Part shown: piece after piece, positions 25,601 to 37,510 of the stretch | Position numbering within the stretch: the first letter of the stretch is position 1 | Layout: each line of letters begins with the position of its first letter | Translations under genes and position numbers: made by a program | The notes under the pieces: model-generated | Databases searched by the model: none | What the model was told of the DNA's origin: nothing | Seen by the model: only the letters and a program-made list of their open reading frames with translations | DNA from: Anadara kagoshimensis | Taxonomy: Eukaryota; Mollusca; Bivalvia; Arcoida; Arcidae | Direction of reading: 5' to 3' | Assembly: GCA_021292105.1 (NCBI GenBank) | Contig: CM037862.1 | Span: 34,128,245-34,192,244 of the forward strand | Length of the DNA: 64,000 nt

Positions 25601-28032
25601 TTACACCCCTGGTGAAAAAAGAAAGAAAATATTATGTCCTGTTACTCTATGCAGCGGATATTCCCTGGCATTCGCCGCACAACAACCAGAAAAGATTACC
25701 TACCCTTCCATTGTCATAATCATTCAGTCTTATCTTCTTGCCGGGAAATAGAGATGGCAAAAGCAAGTCATTTTTGACAGCAGACGACATGACGTTCCCC
25801 GACACCACGTGATATTTCAGCACATTTGCCAGTAGTGAATGGTCAGTAAGTATACCTCTCAATGTGTCTGCTGGTACGTGTGCAAATGCTGAATCTACTG
25901 GGGCAAATATGGTAAAATTGCCTGAAATTAAAACAAATTATACTTCTTACTTTACGACATCATAACATATAATGATTTTATACGAAAGGCTACATTTTGA
26001 ACTTGATGACAGACGTGATGACTTCAATTTTTCTATTGTCATCTTTCCATGTTAACTTTTCTATGCAGCAATATACCAGCTTTTTCTGTAATGGTGTATT
26101 TGTTTCCCAATTAATACACTATGGTAGAGCTTGTTCCAACTACGGAAACTTTGTACAACGAAGCAGGCTCTTTGCATACAAATTGTTGCTCCAGGGATAT
26201 TGCAAGCCTAGGCTTATCAGGACCGGCCCTCAAAAAGTTTCATTTCACAGTATTGTTGATAAGTTTGATGTCTCTGTGTGCATGATAGCCCTGGATATAT
26301 TTAACGTCCCATAGTTCCATGTTCCTTTCACATAATTTTGATTACACAAGTGGCGGTTGTAGCTAGCTAAGCAGGAGGTGCTTACCCTTCCGGAGCATCC
26401 GCCTCACTTCCCCGATTGAAATTCACGTGTCTAATCTAACTTGTCAGTACCAGTGAAAGTTTTTTACTTTGCTTATGAAATGTTAATTCGGACATGGATT
26501 AGTATAATTGTTTGGTTTTGATTTATTAAGGTTTTGTTGTTTTTTGGGGACAAATGCATGGTTGTAACATAGGTTTGGCTAAGGGCCGCCACAGAACTGA
26601 ACTCCTACTCCTGTACTCTAGCCGGAAATTTGATAATCAGTGGTCATGTTTTGCTGCTTAGTTCGATTGGTTTTTTTTTCGGTTGTGTTGGCTATATATA
26701 TATCCAAGTGTCTTTTATACAAAGCCACGGGTTATCAGTGGTTCTAACTATATGGTTATCTCATTTCTAATTTGTTTGTTGTATCGTATCATTTTATGTG
26801 TTGTACTGGTCATTGGCAAGTATGTGCCTTGCAAACATTTTTCATTATTACAAAGACATTTAAGTAACGGCCTCTACAGAAACCACATATATACGAAATA
26901 TCCAGATATGAATTTATAGTAGATGTAAACGGTTTTACAAGGTCTTGGATTTGGACCACATTCGCAATACTGTAACACTTGTATATGTTGAATAACACCC
27001 ATGGTGCCAAGAAAAATGAACTTTAAGGACATGTGGTATTTATAACTTTTCTGTTTGTTTAAATCTGAAGCAAAGGGTATAATTACCAAAGTGGTCTTTA
27101 TATAGAGATAGTGATTACATCAGGTTTTAATATCTATAGTATATTTTTAAATTTGTTTGTTACAACTCCAATGCCAACAGGAAATAGAAACTGCTTTAAA
27201 ATATGTCGTGCTGACACGGTAGCGGGATTGACGTCAAATCCATCAATTCATATTAGATGTGAAAACAATGAAATATGTCATTAATTGCCCTTAACGGAAC
27301 TTACTTGATATTTAACACATTGGGAAATTAATATTTACTACATATTTATCAATAATTATTTGCTTAACGTCAACTATAATAAAACTGTTTCCGCTCTATA
27401 TATGCCGTGCTATTTGATTAAAAATCAAAGTATTTGGTAAAATGCAATTTGTATCACATCTGCAGGAACCAACAATGACATTTTTACCTTTTGACTTTAT
27501 TAGCAACTATTATATCTGTCACTCAAAGGTCACGATATTTAATCAGCGACTGTTTTGTGGAATGTTTCAACTGAATAACATAGAAATAGCCACAAAAACA
27601 ACTTTATGTATAAAACAGAAATATAAACTCCATAAAGATATCACTGATTATAAAACCAGACATAATGATGGCAAAACAGTATCCACTGATTCGGGCAGAC
27701 AGTGGTACGATATCCAGTGATTCCGGCAGACAGTGGTACATTATCCAGTGAATCCGACAGACAGTGGTACGGTATCCAATGATTCCGACAAACAGAAGAC
27801 AGTTTCCAAATGCTAGCCCATTTATATTGATTCTAATAATAAATCTAACATTTTGACAAATACACTTACCCCCATGTTTGATCGTGTTTGTGAGCCCGGC
27901 CTGTTTGATTAAGTTGACAAGTGAGTGAGCTCCTGAATTCTGTGCTAACTCAATGAGGTCCATGCCTTCAACCAGAGTTTGATAAAAACTCGCCAAAATT
28001 AGAAAACTCGCGATTTTAATTATAATCCTCAT
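19592..28032 (-). CDS. Secreted protein with two fasciclin (FAS1) domains
   Basis: FAS1 proteins (periostin/TGFBI/fasciclin type) are extracellular adhesion or matrix proteins. Six coding exons (transcription order): 27870-28032, 25704-25921, 21655-21844, 21263-21361, 20583-20690, 19592-19728; 915 nt, 304 residues, frame kept at each junction. Residues 1-23 form a signal peptide (basic MRIIIK then a hydrophobic core). FAS1 domain 1 spans about 25-165: FTIFAPVDSAF, LKYHVVSG, then ITVDLQATNGVIHLIDRVMFP. Domain 2 spans about 168-293: LTIFAPLDAAFYALP, MNYHIIKG, then ADISITNGVIHVIDHVLLP. There is no EMI domain, transmembrane segment or obvious GPI signal after domain 2, so it should be a free secreted two-domain protein. 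The start is the only ATG ahead of the signal peptide. Confidence 0.9.
19857..19910 (+). repeat. (CT)n microsatellite
   Basis: About 27 perfect CT repeats in the last intron of the FAS1 gene. It creates spurious Ser/Leu open frames. Confidence 0.98.
20353..20550. mobile_element. Small MITE
   Basis: About 198 bp with inverted ends ACTGTGAAATCATTAATTTT and AAATTTAATGATTTCACGGT. Non-coding. It lies in the intron between exons 5 and 6 of the FAS1 gene. Confidence 0.7.
22085..22180 (-). repeat. SINE-like fragment
   Basis: Shares 'catgactttcatttctaaat' and 'gaaagaacagtcactaccta' with the copies at 14722 and 16672; both ends are missing. Confidence 0.6.
22265..22385. repeat. G-run-associated interspersed repeat, copy 1
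   Basis: Contains 'tagctgggtccgagatatcg', 'gtgtaggcacagacg', 'gtgccgatgggagtgggtgc', 'gggaggag' and a G run. The same order of blocks is at 24975-25076, so these are two copies of one element. Both lie in the FAS1 intron between exons 2 and 3. Confidence 0.75.
22656..23002 (+). repeat. Cluster of (GT)n microsatellites
   Basis: (GT)n runs at 22656-22696, about 22886-22902 and about 22976-23002 with degenerate GT-rich DNA between. A further run is at 23609-23626. Confidence 0.9.
23003..23612 (+). mobile_element. 3' end of a LINE (non-LTR retrotransposon)
   Basis: The open frame to 23373 encodes a C-terminal segment with ILMFKAVNDISPSYISDLF, YQLRS and SGSIVWNSLP. As I recall, this is the pattern seen after the reverse transcriptase in many invertebrate LINEs (xxWNSLPxxI followed by a FKxxL motif). 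It is followed by a short 3' region with 'aataaagtcattattatta' at its end, typical of a LINE tail. The 5' part, including the catalytic core, is absent, so this is a 5'-truncated copy inserted in the FAS1 intron between exons 2 and 3. Confidence 0.75.
24060..24190 (+). repeat. Interspersed repeat shared with 59905-60020
   Basis: Shares 'tcggagcagtctccgat', 'cgggaaggtgg', 'cgccctttcgggggc' and 'tctctcaattctta' with the plus-strand stretch at 59905-60020. Family unknown. Confidence 0.6.
24385..24478 (+). repeat. SINE-like 3' fragment
   Basis: Contains 'gctggtgacgtctcgatgta' and 'ggtatgtaaaacgctatcac', the complement of the tail half of the copy at 14722. A tRNA-like start 'gttgcctagtggttaaagtc' lies just upstream near 24307. 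Confidence 0.5.
24975..25076. repeat. G-run-associated interspersed repeat, copy 2
   Basis: Second copy of the element at 22265, same strand, with a longer G run. Confidence 0.75.
25306..25510 (+). repeat. tRNA-derived SINE with intact A and B boxes
   Basis: Head with A box TAGCTCAGTTGG (25312-25323) and B box GGTTCGAATAC (25355-25365) spaced as in a tRNA, then a body with 'gatgaaagtcaccgatcctt' and 'ggatgagatctttaaa' and a TTAATTAAAT-type tail. It is in the FAS1 intron just downstream of exon 2. It is called a SINE because the arms around the head do not pair into an acceptor stem. Confidence 0.75.
27679..27802. repeat. 31-bp minisatellite, four copies
   Basis: Unit contains TCCAGTGATTCCGGCAGACA followed by GTGGTACG. 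Four copies, the outer ones diverged, in intron 1 of the FAS1 gene. It causes an artificial open frame that continues the signal-peptide exon. Confidence 0.85.
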
Positions 28033-28748
28033 TTTGAAATTTTACGATTTGATCAGACGCCTAGTAGGTTTACTTAGAAATAACTAGAATTTTAAGTCGG
28101 CGGATTTAAATACAATTTGATAATTTATATAATTGTAGTGTTATCTAGTCACGTTCAAAGACATAATGCCATCAAGAGAAACGGACATGACCCACGTGTT
28201 CAGAACGTATACTGATAATGTAAGGGTCTAACACTCGGTTCAAAAACCATACATATGATTTTGGTCCAAGGCTCTTCGATGTCATGCATGTTATCGATCT
28301 TAAGCCATTTTTATTATTAATCTGTGTTTAAAAGTTTGATTTATACATTTTGTTGTGTTGCAGCTTTGATTGCTCTTGTCAATGCCAAATTAATTTCAGA
28401 CTAATTTAGACTTGAGGTGTTTTGAAATCATTGTATTTTATGACCTCTCCTCTTTTGTTATTACATTGCATTCAGTACTCATTTTCATTTATAAATTATA
28501 ACGAATGCGATTTTCATTTTTTTCGTAAAACAAAGATACTTCAATAGATGTATTACTTGTAATATTTCACGATGTAACATTGTTTTAGGTTTAGGTGCCA
28601 TGTCAACAGTGTAGATTTAAAACTTTTAATCCAGTGTTTTCGAATCCCGTGGCCATTTTCAAAAGCTAATGTTATGAGCGTTCACAATTCTTTGAACGTT
28701 CTGGTCTATATTAAAATAGACTTATAGTCGTTATGTAGTTTATTTGTT

Positions 28749-31700
28749 TTAAATTGTGTTATTTGAGTTTTCTTTATTTCTTTCATAGCTCTGGATTTCA
28801 TTCTCTTCGGGGGTTTCGTCATTTTTCTCTTCGGGGTTTTCGTCACTTTTCCCTGTAGGGTTTTGGTCACTACTCTCTGTAATCTCCGACTGCTGGTTAT
28901 TGGCGATCATAGATATTGTTACTTGACCATTTTTCTCCAAAGCTTTCGCCGCTTTCTTTTTTTTCAAATCTGTTTTTCTGGATACTGCGCCATATATCGG
29001 CCACTTTGACAAAAACAAGCGACATTAGAAGGGCAGAAGCGAAAGTCAGAAAAATTGGCGCAACAATACCAGCATCTGAAAAAAAGATATAGATTAAGCA
29101 TGTATTTAACAATAATCACAGTTACTTAAGTCACACCACAGAGAAAAATCTGACTGTAAAAGAAAATTTTAAAAATTAATACGAATCAAATTAAAAAACA
29201 TCCCACTTTGCACCAGTATTTGTAACGGATTTATAATCATCTATACACCATTTTCAATATAAATAGCAAGGATTTTATTGGTCTACATGTATTTGGCGTG
29301 AGGTAATTACTACATGCCTAAAATTACTTTTTGTTACATATATTGTATACTATATATATAGCGAAAAATATACTACATGTGACGCGTCCTTACTAAATTT
29401 GGCGTACGGTTCTTTTTATTACATATTGCATAGTTTCTACATCTAAGTACATATAAGGGTTCGACTTGACTCCCCGACAACCTGTCGCCACAGTAATTAT
29501 ATTTTGCCACATAATTTGACATAAATAGCAATTTATAGTCAAATATATTGATTTGCAAGCGCAATGTGTTCCGGACATTTTATATCTATGTTATTCAGAG
29601 AGAAAAAAACTGATTAAATACCCATTGGCCAGTTTAAATATAAAAATACTAGTACCCGTGGATTTTTTCCACATTTGTACGTTTTGTCTTGGTAGCTTAA
29701 AGTGTAAGAAAATCTGAATGAGCACTTACGATCATAAGTCTTCTCAGCAGTAACCCTCAGCTTGAAACTAGACTTAGATTCGTTTTTGGATGAAGTATTA
29801 TTCGCTTTCCTTCTTTGGTCATCAACTTGTATGTCAAAATACTGGTTAGAACCAGCACAAACCTTTTTGGGTTTCTTGTCCAAACACGAAAATGTCTACA
29901 AAGATGGTGAAACAGCATCGTATAAATGCAAACACAAGTACTTTATTGAAACAAACCACTTATTTGGGCAGTGTACAGACAATGCAATATAAATTTGACA
30001 TGAAGATGCTTGTCTTTCGAATTGCCTTAATATTAAGAGAGAGACCCATTGCAATGTGTAAATACAGAAAATGGAGTATACCAGCGGACCATGTGATCAA
30101 TACCTCTTAACGTTTGTGCTGGACGTTTTGGAAAACGTTTACGTCGAAATTTCCCGGAGTAACGTCAAAAACTAAAAAAACGTGAATTGAAGCGATTCAA
30201 TCCCCAATGGAAATAATTGTTCCGCAGAAACGTTATGGGATATCAAGTGGTATGCTGGTGAACCCCGTTTAAAGTTTGGTTGGTTTGTTAAATGTTGCTT
30301 AACGTCACATCAGCAATTTGTCAGCTATTCGCGACGAGAACTATTTTGTTAATCTCTATGGATTAATCTATGAACAAGTTTTTGTATGTATGTGAAGTGC
30401 AGTGCGAGTGTGTTTTATGGTCTGGTCTGTACTAGCGCGCACTCAGGGCGACTTTAACGTGCCAGCTCACAAAGTCATTACGTCGCAGACAAGCGTCCCA
30501 CTCTCCCAGTCACATTATACTGATACCAGGTGAACAAGTAAAGGTCAACAGCAAGGAAAGGATTCCCGTTTAAAGGGCTTCTTATGTGTCAAGAGGTAGA
30601 ATCAAAATTTTAAGGATTGCGGAAATAAAGTTCGGCATTATACCAGGAACAAAACGGTTTAAATGTTTTGTTACAAAGTTTTATTTACTTTTTTCTATAA
30701 GTCCTGTTTGAAACCAAATGAATTTACATGAGCTATTATTACCATTACCCATTTGCTTATTATGCATATACGTGAAATGACATCCATTGGCTATATATAA
30801 CTTCTATAGCCGTATAAGGCAAACAAATAATAGCGCGCCAGCATTATTCAGTTTCCGTACTTCCAAACCATTTTAAATCAACTCAAGCCCTATTTTTCAA
30901 ATAACATTGCAATACAAGCACATGTCACCTACCATATTAGGCTCACTGCTGTAACCAAAGTAATATCCCAAACTTATTCCACAGTCTTTGACATCGTACT
31001 CCAATGTTTCCACGCATATTTTGTATTTATCAAGTACATAGAAACCTTTACCAAGGAAACCATATTTACAGCATATGATTGGCTCGCCACTGTAGACAAC
31101 CTCAAAGTACTCCAGCGCGTCTAGGGTGTAGATTTTGTAGGAGGTACAGAACGCCAATGAGGACTCGGAGCAGCCGTCGTTACCAAGTGATGTTTCAACT
31201 GCAAACAATTTGTAAACTTATTTCAACATGCAAGCAACATCCAAACAAAATACAAATTTTAAAATGGTTTTTCTTCAAACACTTTTACTGTACATGTATA
31301 TATACATATCCATTATCTTAATGGCTCATTACTACAACTATGTAATGATTATATTTCGCGGAGGTTTTAATTCCGCTGTATTCACGATCAAGTGCTTCTG
31401 CGAAAATAAAACCTCCCCAAAATAAAGTCTGTATACGCGAGTTTCTAGAACGCGAAAATAACAAAGTGAATAAATCCACTATCGCCAAACCGCTTGGGTT
31501 TTTAATCATTTCCTATAAATAATACAGGTTGGGCAATTCAAGCAAAAATACATCCAATACAGTATTATTCCTGGCTTATAGATACACAAACTCGATAAAA
31601 ATATAAATATAAACAAGAGGCCCATGGGCCTGATACGCTCACCTGATAACTAATGGCCAGCTGATAGATTTAAAGACAACATAAATACTAAACCCCAATG

Positions 31701-34030
31701 ACTTTTTTCTTTACATCATGATAACCGTTGTATCAATACCTACAACATTCTAGTATACATGCCTATACAAAAAGGTAATAGTTTTCAAGATAATTAACCA
31801 TTTCAGTATTGTTTCACATCTGTGACCTTGACCTTTGAACCCATGACCTTTTTCTATACATCAAAATGATCGTTGTATCGATACCTACAGCATTCTAATA
31901 TACATGAACCATAAAAAAGTTTATAGTTTTCAAGATAATTAACCATTTCGGTATTGTTTCGCATCTGTGACCTTGACCTTTAAACCCATGACCTTTTTCT
32001 ATACATCAAAATGATTGTTGTATCAATACTTACAACATTCTAATATACATGCCTATACAAAATGTTTATAGTTTTCAAGATAATTAACCATTTCGGTATT
32101 GTTTCACATCTGTGACCTTGACCTTTGAACCCATGACCTTTTTCTATACATCAAAATGATCGTTGTATCGATACCTACAGCATTCTAATATACATGAACC
32201 ATAAAAAAGTTTATAGTTTTCAAGATAATTAACCATTTCGGTATTGTTTCGCATCTGTGACCTTGACCTTTAAACCCATGACCTTTTTCTATACATCAAA
32301 ATGATTGTTGTATCAATACTTACAACATTCTAATATACATGCCTATACAAAATGTTTATAGTTTTCGAGATAATTAACCATTTCGGTATTGTTTCACATC
32401 TGTAACCTTGACCTTTGAACCCATGACCTTTTTCTATACATCAAAATGATTGTTGTATCAATACTTACCACATTCTAATATACATGCCTATACAAAATGT
32501 TTATAGTTTTCAAGATAATTAACCATTTCGGTATTGTTTCACATCTGTAACCTTGACCTTTGAACTCATGACCTTTTTCTATACATCAAAATGATCGTTG
32601 TATCAATACCTACAACATTCTAATATACATGCCTATACAAAAAGTTTATAGTTTTCGAGATAACTAACCATTTCGGTATTGTTTCACACCTGTAACCTTG
32701 ACCTTTGAACCCATGACCTTTTTCTATACATCAAACTGATCGTTGTATCAATACCTACAACATTGTAATATACATGCCTATACAAAAACTTTATAGTTTT
32801 CGAGATAATTAAGCATTTCGGTATTGTTTCGCATCTGTGACCTTGACCTTTGAACCCATGACCTTTTTCTATACATCAAAATGATCGTTGTATCAATACC
32901 TACAGCATTCTAACATACATGCCTATACAAAAAGTTTATAGTTTTTGAGATAATTAACCATTTCGGTATTGTTTCCCATCTGTAACCTTGACCTTTTAAC
33001 CCATGACCTTTTTCTATACATCAAAATGATCGTTGTATCAATACCTATAACATTCTAATATACATGCCTATACAAAAAGTTTATAGTTTTCGAGATAATT
33101 AACCATTTCGATATTGTTTCACATCTGTGACCTTGACCTTTGAACCCATGACCTTTTTCTATAAATCAAAATGATCAATGTATCAATACCTACAACATTC
33201 TAATATACATGCCTATACAAAAAGTTTATAGTTTTCGAGATAATAATCATAATCAGAGGTAAAAAAATTAGGTCACGACCTTCAATTTTGAAGATACTAA
33301 CAAGAAGATGTCAAAACTGAAAACCCCATATCATTATCTGGTCAAATAGTCAAGTTATAACAATTTGAAGCTATTTTACGATTTTTTCAAAATTAAACGC
33401 AAAAACGCGTAACCTATTTTTTATCCGAATTTCACAAAATGAACAAACTATAGGCTTAAGACCCTAGAGAAGCCAAATATCACATCAGATTTTTTCTCCA
33501 ATCAGTACTTTCGGAGAAGAAGATTTTTTAAGATTTTTGCACCCCTAGGTCACCTTGACCTAGTTATGGTAGCCATGGCAACGCCACGAACAAATCTGAA
33601 TTGCACCGGCCCATATATACTTCTTACAAAGTTTCATTAAAATCTGTCCAGTAGTTTCAGAGGAGAAGTTGAAAATAGGTGTTAACGACGCACACACGCA
33701 CACACACACGCTGCGCTATGCCATAAGCTCACATGACCTTCGGTCAGGTGAGCTAAAAAGGTCGATTACTTCGGACTTTGATAATAAAATCAAATTAATA
33801 TGTGTTAATGTCATGTTAGGGAATATCTGAATATTTACATGTACGTCAGAAGATCAGCTTAAAACGAATGACGATATCTATAACTTGGTGACTCAGTGAA
33901 GAATTAAAATGTGCAGTATGTGTCATTATGATACCAGTACTAGAAACATACCTATTGTTGTGTAAGAGTCCATTTTATTCATGTTCACCCCCAAAACAAA
34001 GAGGGAAGCAACCAGGCTTATACAAAACAT
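28749..34030 (-). CDS. Small single-pass membrane protein of unknown family
   Basis: I do not recognise the family. Four coding exons (transcription order): 33952-34030, 30933-31198, 29730-29895, then a last exon from 29075. Frame is kept at each junction. Residues 1-20 or so look like a signal peptide (MFCISLVASLFVLG). The ectodomain (about 27-172) is Cys-rich in its first half, with sequons NMT, NNT and NES. A hydrophobic segment (IVAPIFLTFASALLMSLVFV, about 174-193) is followed by a basic stretch, so type I topology is likely. In the frame used upstream, the protein ends at 28897 (229 residues). Just before this, at an A8 tract (28952-28959), a second frame opens and runs 68 codons to 28749 with an acidic, Pro/Glu-rich tail (NPTGKSDENPEEKNDETPEE). 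Which end is real is not settled. Intron 1 contains the 2.15-kb tandem-core element. Confidence 0.7.
30268..30545 (+). repeat. Interspersed repeat, plus-strand copy
   Basis: Starts 'agtttggttggtttgttaaa', then 'cttaacgtcacatcagcaat', 'gtcagctattcgcgacgag', 'ggattaatc', 'gcactcagggcgactttaa', 'gctcacaaagtca'. It is the inverted partner of 9770-10060. It lies in an intron of the membrane-protein gene. Confidence 0.65.
31610..33759 (+). mobile_element. Non-autonomous tandem-core element, copy 2
   Basis: Same ends as copy 1 (TAAACAAGAGGCCCATGGGCC to GGTCAGGTGAGCTAAAAA), almost the same length, and ~10 core units. Copy 2 has ~30 bp near the right end that copy 1 lacks ('gaagaagattttttaaga', about 33514-33550), and lacks a short stretch copy 1 has near 13680. 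It sits in intron 1 of the membrane-protein gene, antisense to the gene. Confidence 0.8.
31690..33245 (+). repeat. Tandem array of ~145-bp units with nuclear-receptor-like sites, copy 2
   Basis: About ten units with TGACCTTGACCTTTGAACCC or close variants (some TAACCTTGACC). One pair of neighbouring units is repeated almost exactly as a two-unit block (compare 31860-32000 with 32150-32300), pointing to recent unequal exchange inside the array. Confidence 0.85.
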
Positions 34031-35254
34031 TTTGATAAATGTATGTATCTGTCGAAAAAAATCGTTTTAACGTCAGTTATAGGTTAAAATGTAAGTTAAC
34101 ACTTTCAATAAACTATATATTAATAATTCATATGCTGTAAATCATTACAATTAGCCGCGAAACTATCTGGCTCTATATTCTAATTGAGTTACAAATAACG
34201 TCTTGTAAATACATAATGTCTGCATATATTTATCTCCATTCAGATTGTCGGGACCGCGTTGACTTAGTCAGTTAGTGGTTAAAGTGTTGGCTTTCAAGCC
34301 CAAGGTATCTTACCTCTTTGGATTCTACATCGGGCGATCCCAAGGAATGCTGTGGGTTCGACCATTGTTAACCGCAATCGAGAACTAGATTTTTCTTGTA
34401 CCTATCATTAATCGTCTTGAAACAAATGCAAAACTGGAATTCATCATATATATTTTCAAAAATATTGGAACAAAGCTGCTCAGAGGAAAATTCGATTACC
34501 TGAGAACTTGTAATCAAGAACTTACCCGTGAAATCTTGAATGTACACGCAACCGTATTCTATAGTATGGAACTAAACGACCTCAGTCTTTTAAAACAGGA
34601 ACAACGGATAATGAAAAATAAATATAATTATTAGACATGTTTTGAATTTTTCTGACGATCTCTATAAAAACTACAAATAAGAAAGACGGGAATGAGTGAA
34701 ACATATAAAAGTGTAGGATGATTAAGATGCGAATGTAACCTGCACTGATACATCTGAAGATAAATATAAAAAAACACTTTGGAGACTTTACTTAGCGGTT
34801 AAAAATAGAAATAATTTTACACGTGATTGTGAATAATAAGACTTCCGCATTTGTTAAAGATGGGGCCTTACATAACCCACCCACAGAACAAGATAAACTC
34901 GTATACATTCGTGGGTGTTTGAATTCTAAATATCTCTGTTGTCAAGTGACATGTTATTCTTACGGCCAATGTCAATTTCACAACTCATAGAAACTAAACT
35001 TTAATTTACTGTTTATGTTAAGATCGTGAATGTTGTTTCCTTTCAAGTTTTCCAGTAATCAATTTCAATTTCGCAACAACTAACCAAATCAAATATAAGT
35101 TTAAAGAAAATGAAATTGAATATGATACTGTATATGTTTACATCGTGGTGTCAATTTCCTTTGAAAATTCAATATTTAAACTTCCGAATTTTTCGTCTAA
35201 ATTAAAAATTTCTATGTTGCCAAGAAAACATGCAAGTTCAACTTCACAACATAT

Positions 35255-35384
35255 ATATGCCATGTGCTACTTTTGAATTTTTATGAAATAATACATTCAA
35301 AAGTAGCACATGACATTAATTGTCATGTGCTACTTTTGAATGTATTATTTCATAAAAATTCAAAAGTAGCACATGACATATATG
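35255..35384. repeat. ~130-bp near-perfect palindrome of two inverted short elements
   Basis: Two ~57-bp elements, each with arms CATGTGCTACTTTTGAAT and ATTCAAAAGTAGCACATG, placed in opposite orientation around an ATTAAT centre. The second (35321-35378) is the reverse complement of the first (35261-35315). A lone copy is at 53491-53547, and worn relatives are near 16436 and 45170. Confidence 0.9.
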
Positions 35385-36789
35385 TAAATCTGATGGTAAT
35401 TATATAATCGAACACAATGATAGTCTGCAACCTAATTATTTCTTCTCAAAATTCCATATACATGTATTTCAAGTGTAGCGTAAAAAACGATAATTTATAT
35501 GAAATTTCAACCAAACTAACGGAAATGAAACATTGTTATTTGTATCGTGATGTCGATTTCCTCCCAAATTTCAATTTATATGACTTCCTTACTGTAGTAT
35601 TTAAGGAATGTAGGTATCTTCCATGCCTAGGATGTTGATTTCATAACCACATTTAAGTTCCATTTTCACTTGTAAACAACTTTTACATGATAAATTTATT
35701 TTGAACCAAAATACATCAAATTGGCATGTAATTAATAAGTTTAAATTCCTATACTTCTGTTTCTTAAAGTACTGTTGACAAGATATACTTTTATTTCTGA
35801 CGGACGGGTCCCACTGGTGATTTTGGTTTGGTTTTCATAAGCAAAAATTTAAATCCTCATGTTTTACAATATTTCTATCAAGTGTAGACATAATATGTTT
35901 TAAACAGACATGTTAGTAGAATCTTGACATTGGTTAATTATATTTTGATGTAGCCAAATTTCTGTACAATAAACTGTCGTTGTCTGAGGTTAAAATTAAA
36001 AAGCAATTTCATGAGCTTGTTAAAGTGTGCTGGGTATGCAAACAGGTTTATAGAAACAGAAAGATGGAAGCACACCCGACTTTAGATTGATGTAGGCCTA
36101 ACTTTAAATGATTTTGTATTTTAAAAGATATTTAACTAAACACTATTTAAGTAAGCCTCGTCCCATTTTGCTGGGGGTGACGACAGAAAAATGTTGAGCA
36201 GAAAACATTTTTTAAGATTTGTAACTTGCCAGTGAACAAGTAAATCTGGAATAAAACAAATAAGCCTCATTTAAGAACAGAAATTTAAAAAAAAGAGAAA
36301 GTGGAACTGGGTTGGCCACACTCAGAAAACTACCAAACAACATCATACGGTAAGCATAAGAGTGGAATCCACAAGAAAACTGGACAAATAGGAAGACTAC
36401 AGCAGAGTTTGCAGTGACAGCAGAATTCAAAACGGCAAAGCTATCTTGGGGAGAAATTTAAATTAAGAACAATGTACAAAATCGCTCAAATGGAAAAATA
36501 TTGTGTTGGCCTTTTTTTTCGAGGAACTATATGATTGAATTCTAAATGCGACAGAAGAACTCTGAATAAAATTTAGCTTATTTAGAATGCAAAAAATTAT
36601 TGCTAATAGTCACATACTCCATCATTTAATCTCGCCTGCTCTACTTTCAATCTTGCATTCTTAAGGGTACGTAGTCAATTCATAATTACTAAGGCATGAT
36701 CAGTCAAATGAACGAATTTTTCTATATCAGTACATACTCGTATATAATGTTAGCAACGGAAGCTACAATAATAATTTCTTTGTCTTTGC

Positions 36790-37510
36790 GCAATGTGTTT
36801 CTTGTCAAAAATGATGTTTAAAAAGAATATCTTATCTATTTTATCTTGTATCCTACGGTAAAGAAATACTTTACGCTTAAATCAACCTTGTTGTCATTTT
36901 TTTATTTGAGTGCCATTTAATACCATTAGTATGCTTTATGCAGTATCCTGTGCTTTTAAAACATGTGTTGTGACCAAATATTTTGTTTTCAAAGGATCTT
37001 TTTTTCTGTTTAAGATAAAGAGATGCTTTACTCTGAAATCAAATCTTCCACAGGCAATATTGCCGTACTTTTTGTTTTAATTGCAATTGGCCTATGCTCT
37101 CCTCAGCAGCCTGTGCCTTTGAAAAATGTGTTGTGACCAAATTTTGTTTTAAAAGAATAATTTTTTTAGTTAAAGAAATGATTAAAGCTTAAATAACATT
37201 TTTCCAGCAGCCATGTTGTCATGTTTTTAATTCCATTTAGTAACAGTTGTTTCTATGTTCCGCTTAGCATCCTGTGCTTTTGAAAAAATGCAGTGTGACC
37301 GAATTTCGCAGTATGATGACAATGCCAGACTGATTGAACTTACAGTTCCCCCCACTCCTTGCGATTTACATCCTTTGAAATATGATGTTTTCAAATAAAG
37401 TCCCCATAAATTCCTCGCATTTTTTCATCAACTACTTCTTGTTTTAAAAAAAGACTTATCGTTTTAGTAAGAAATGTTTTACACTTAATCAAATGTATCA
37501 ACCTCCCACG
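36790..37510 (+). repeat. Degenerate tandem repeat, ~165-bp period
   Basis: Blocks recur in order about every 165 bp: 'cctgtgctttt-aaaa-atg', 'tgtgaccaaat-ttttgtttt', 'aaagaaat-ctttac-cttaaatca' and 'catgttgtcat-ttttt'. Clear starts are near 36948, 37108 and 37270; 3-4 copies with 15-25% visible divergence by eye. Confidence 0.6.

Noticed and set aside
27604-27869. C-terminal extension of the FAS1 signal-peptide exon (142-codon frame)
   Set aside because: A canonical GTAAGT donor at 27869 joins in frame to FAS1 domain 1; the extension is 31-bp minisatellite.
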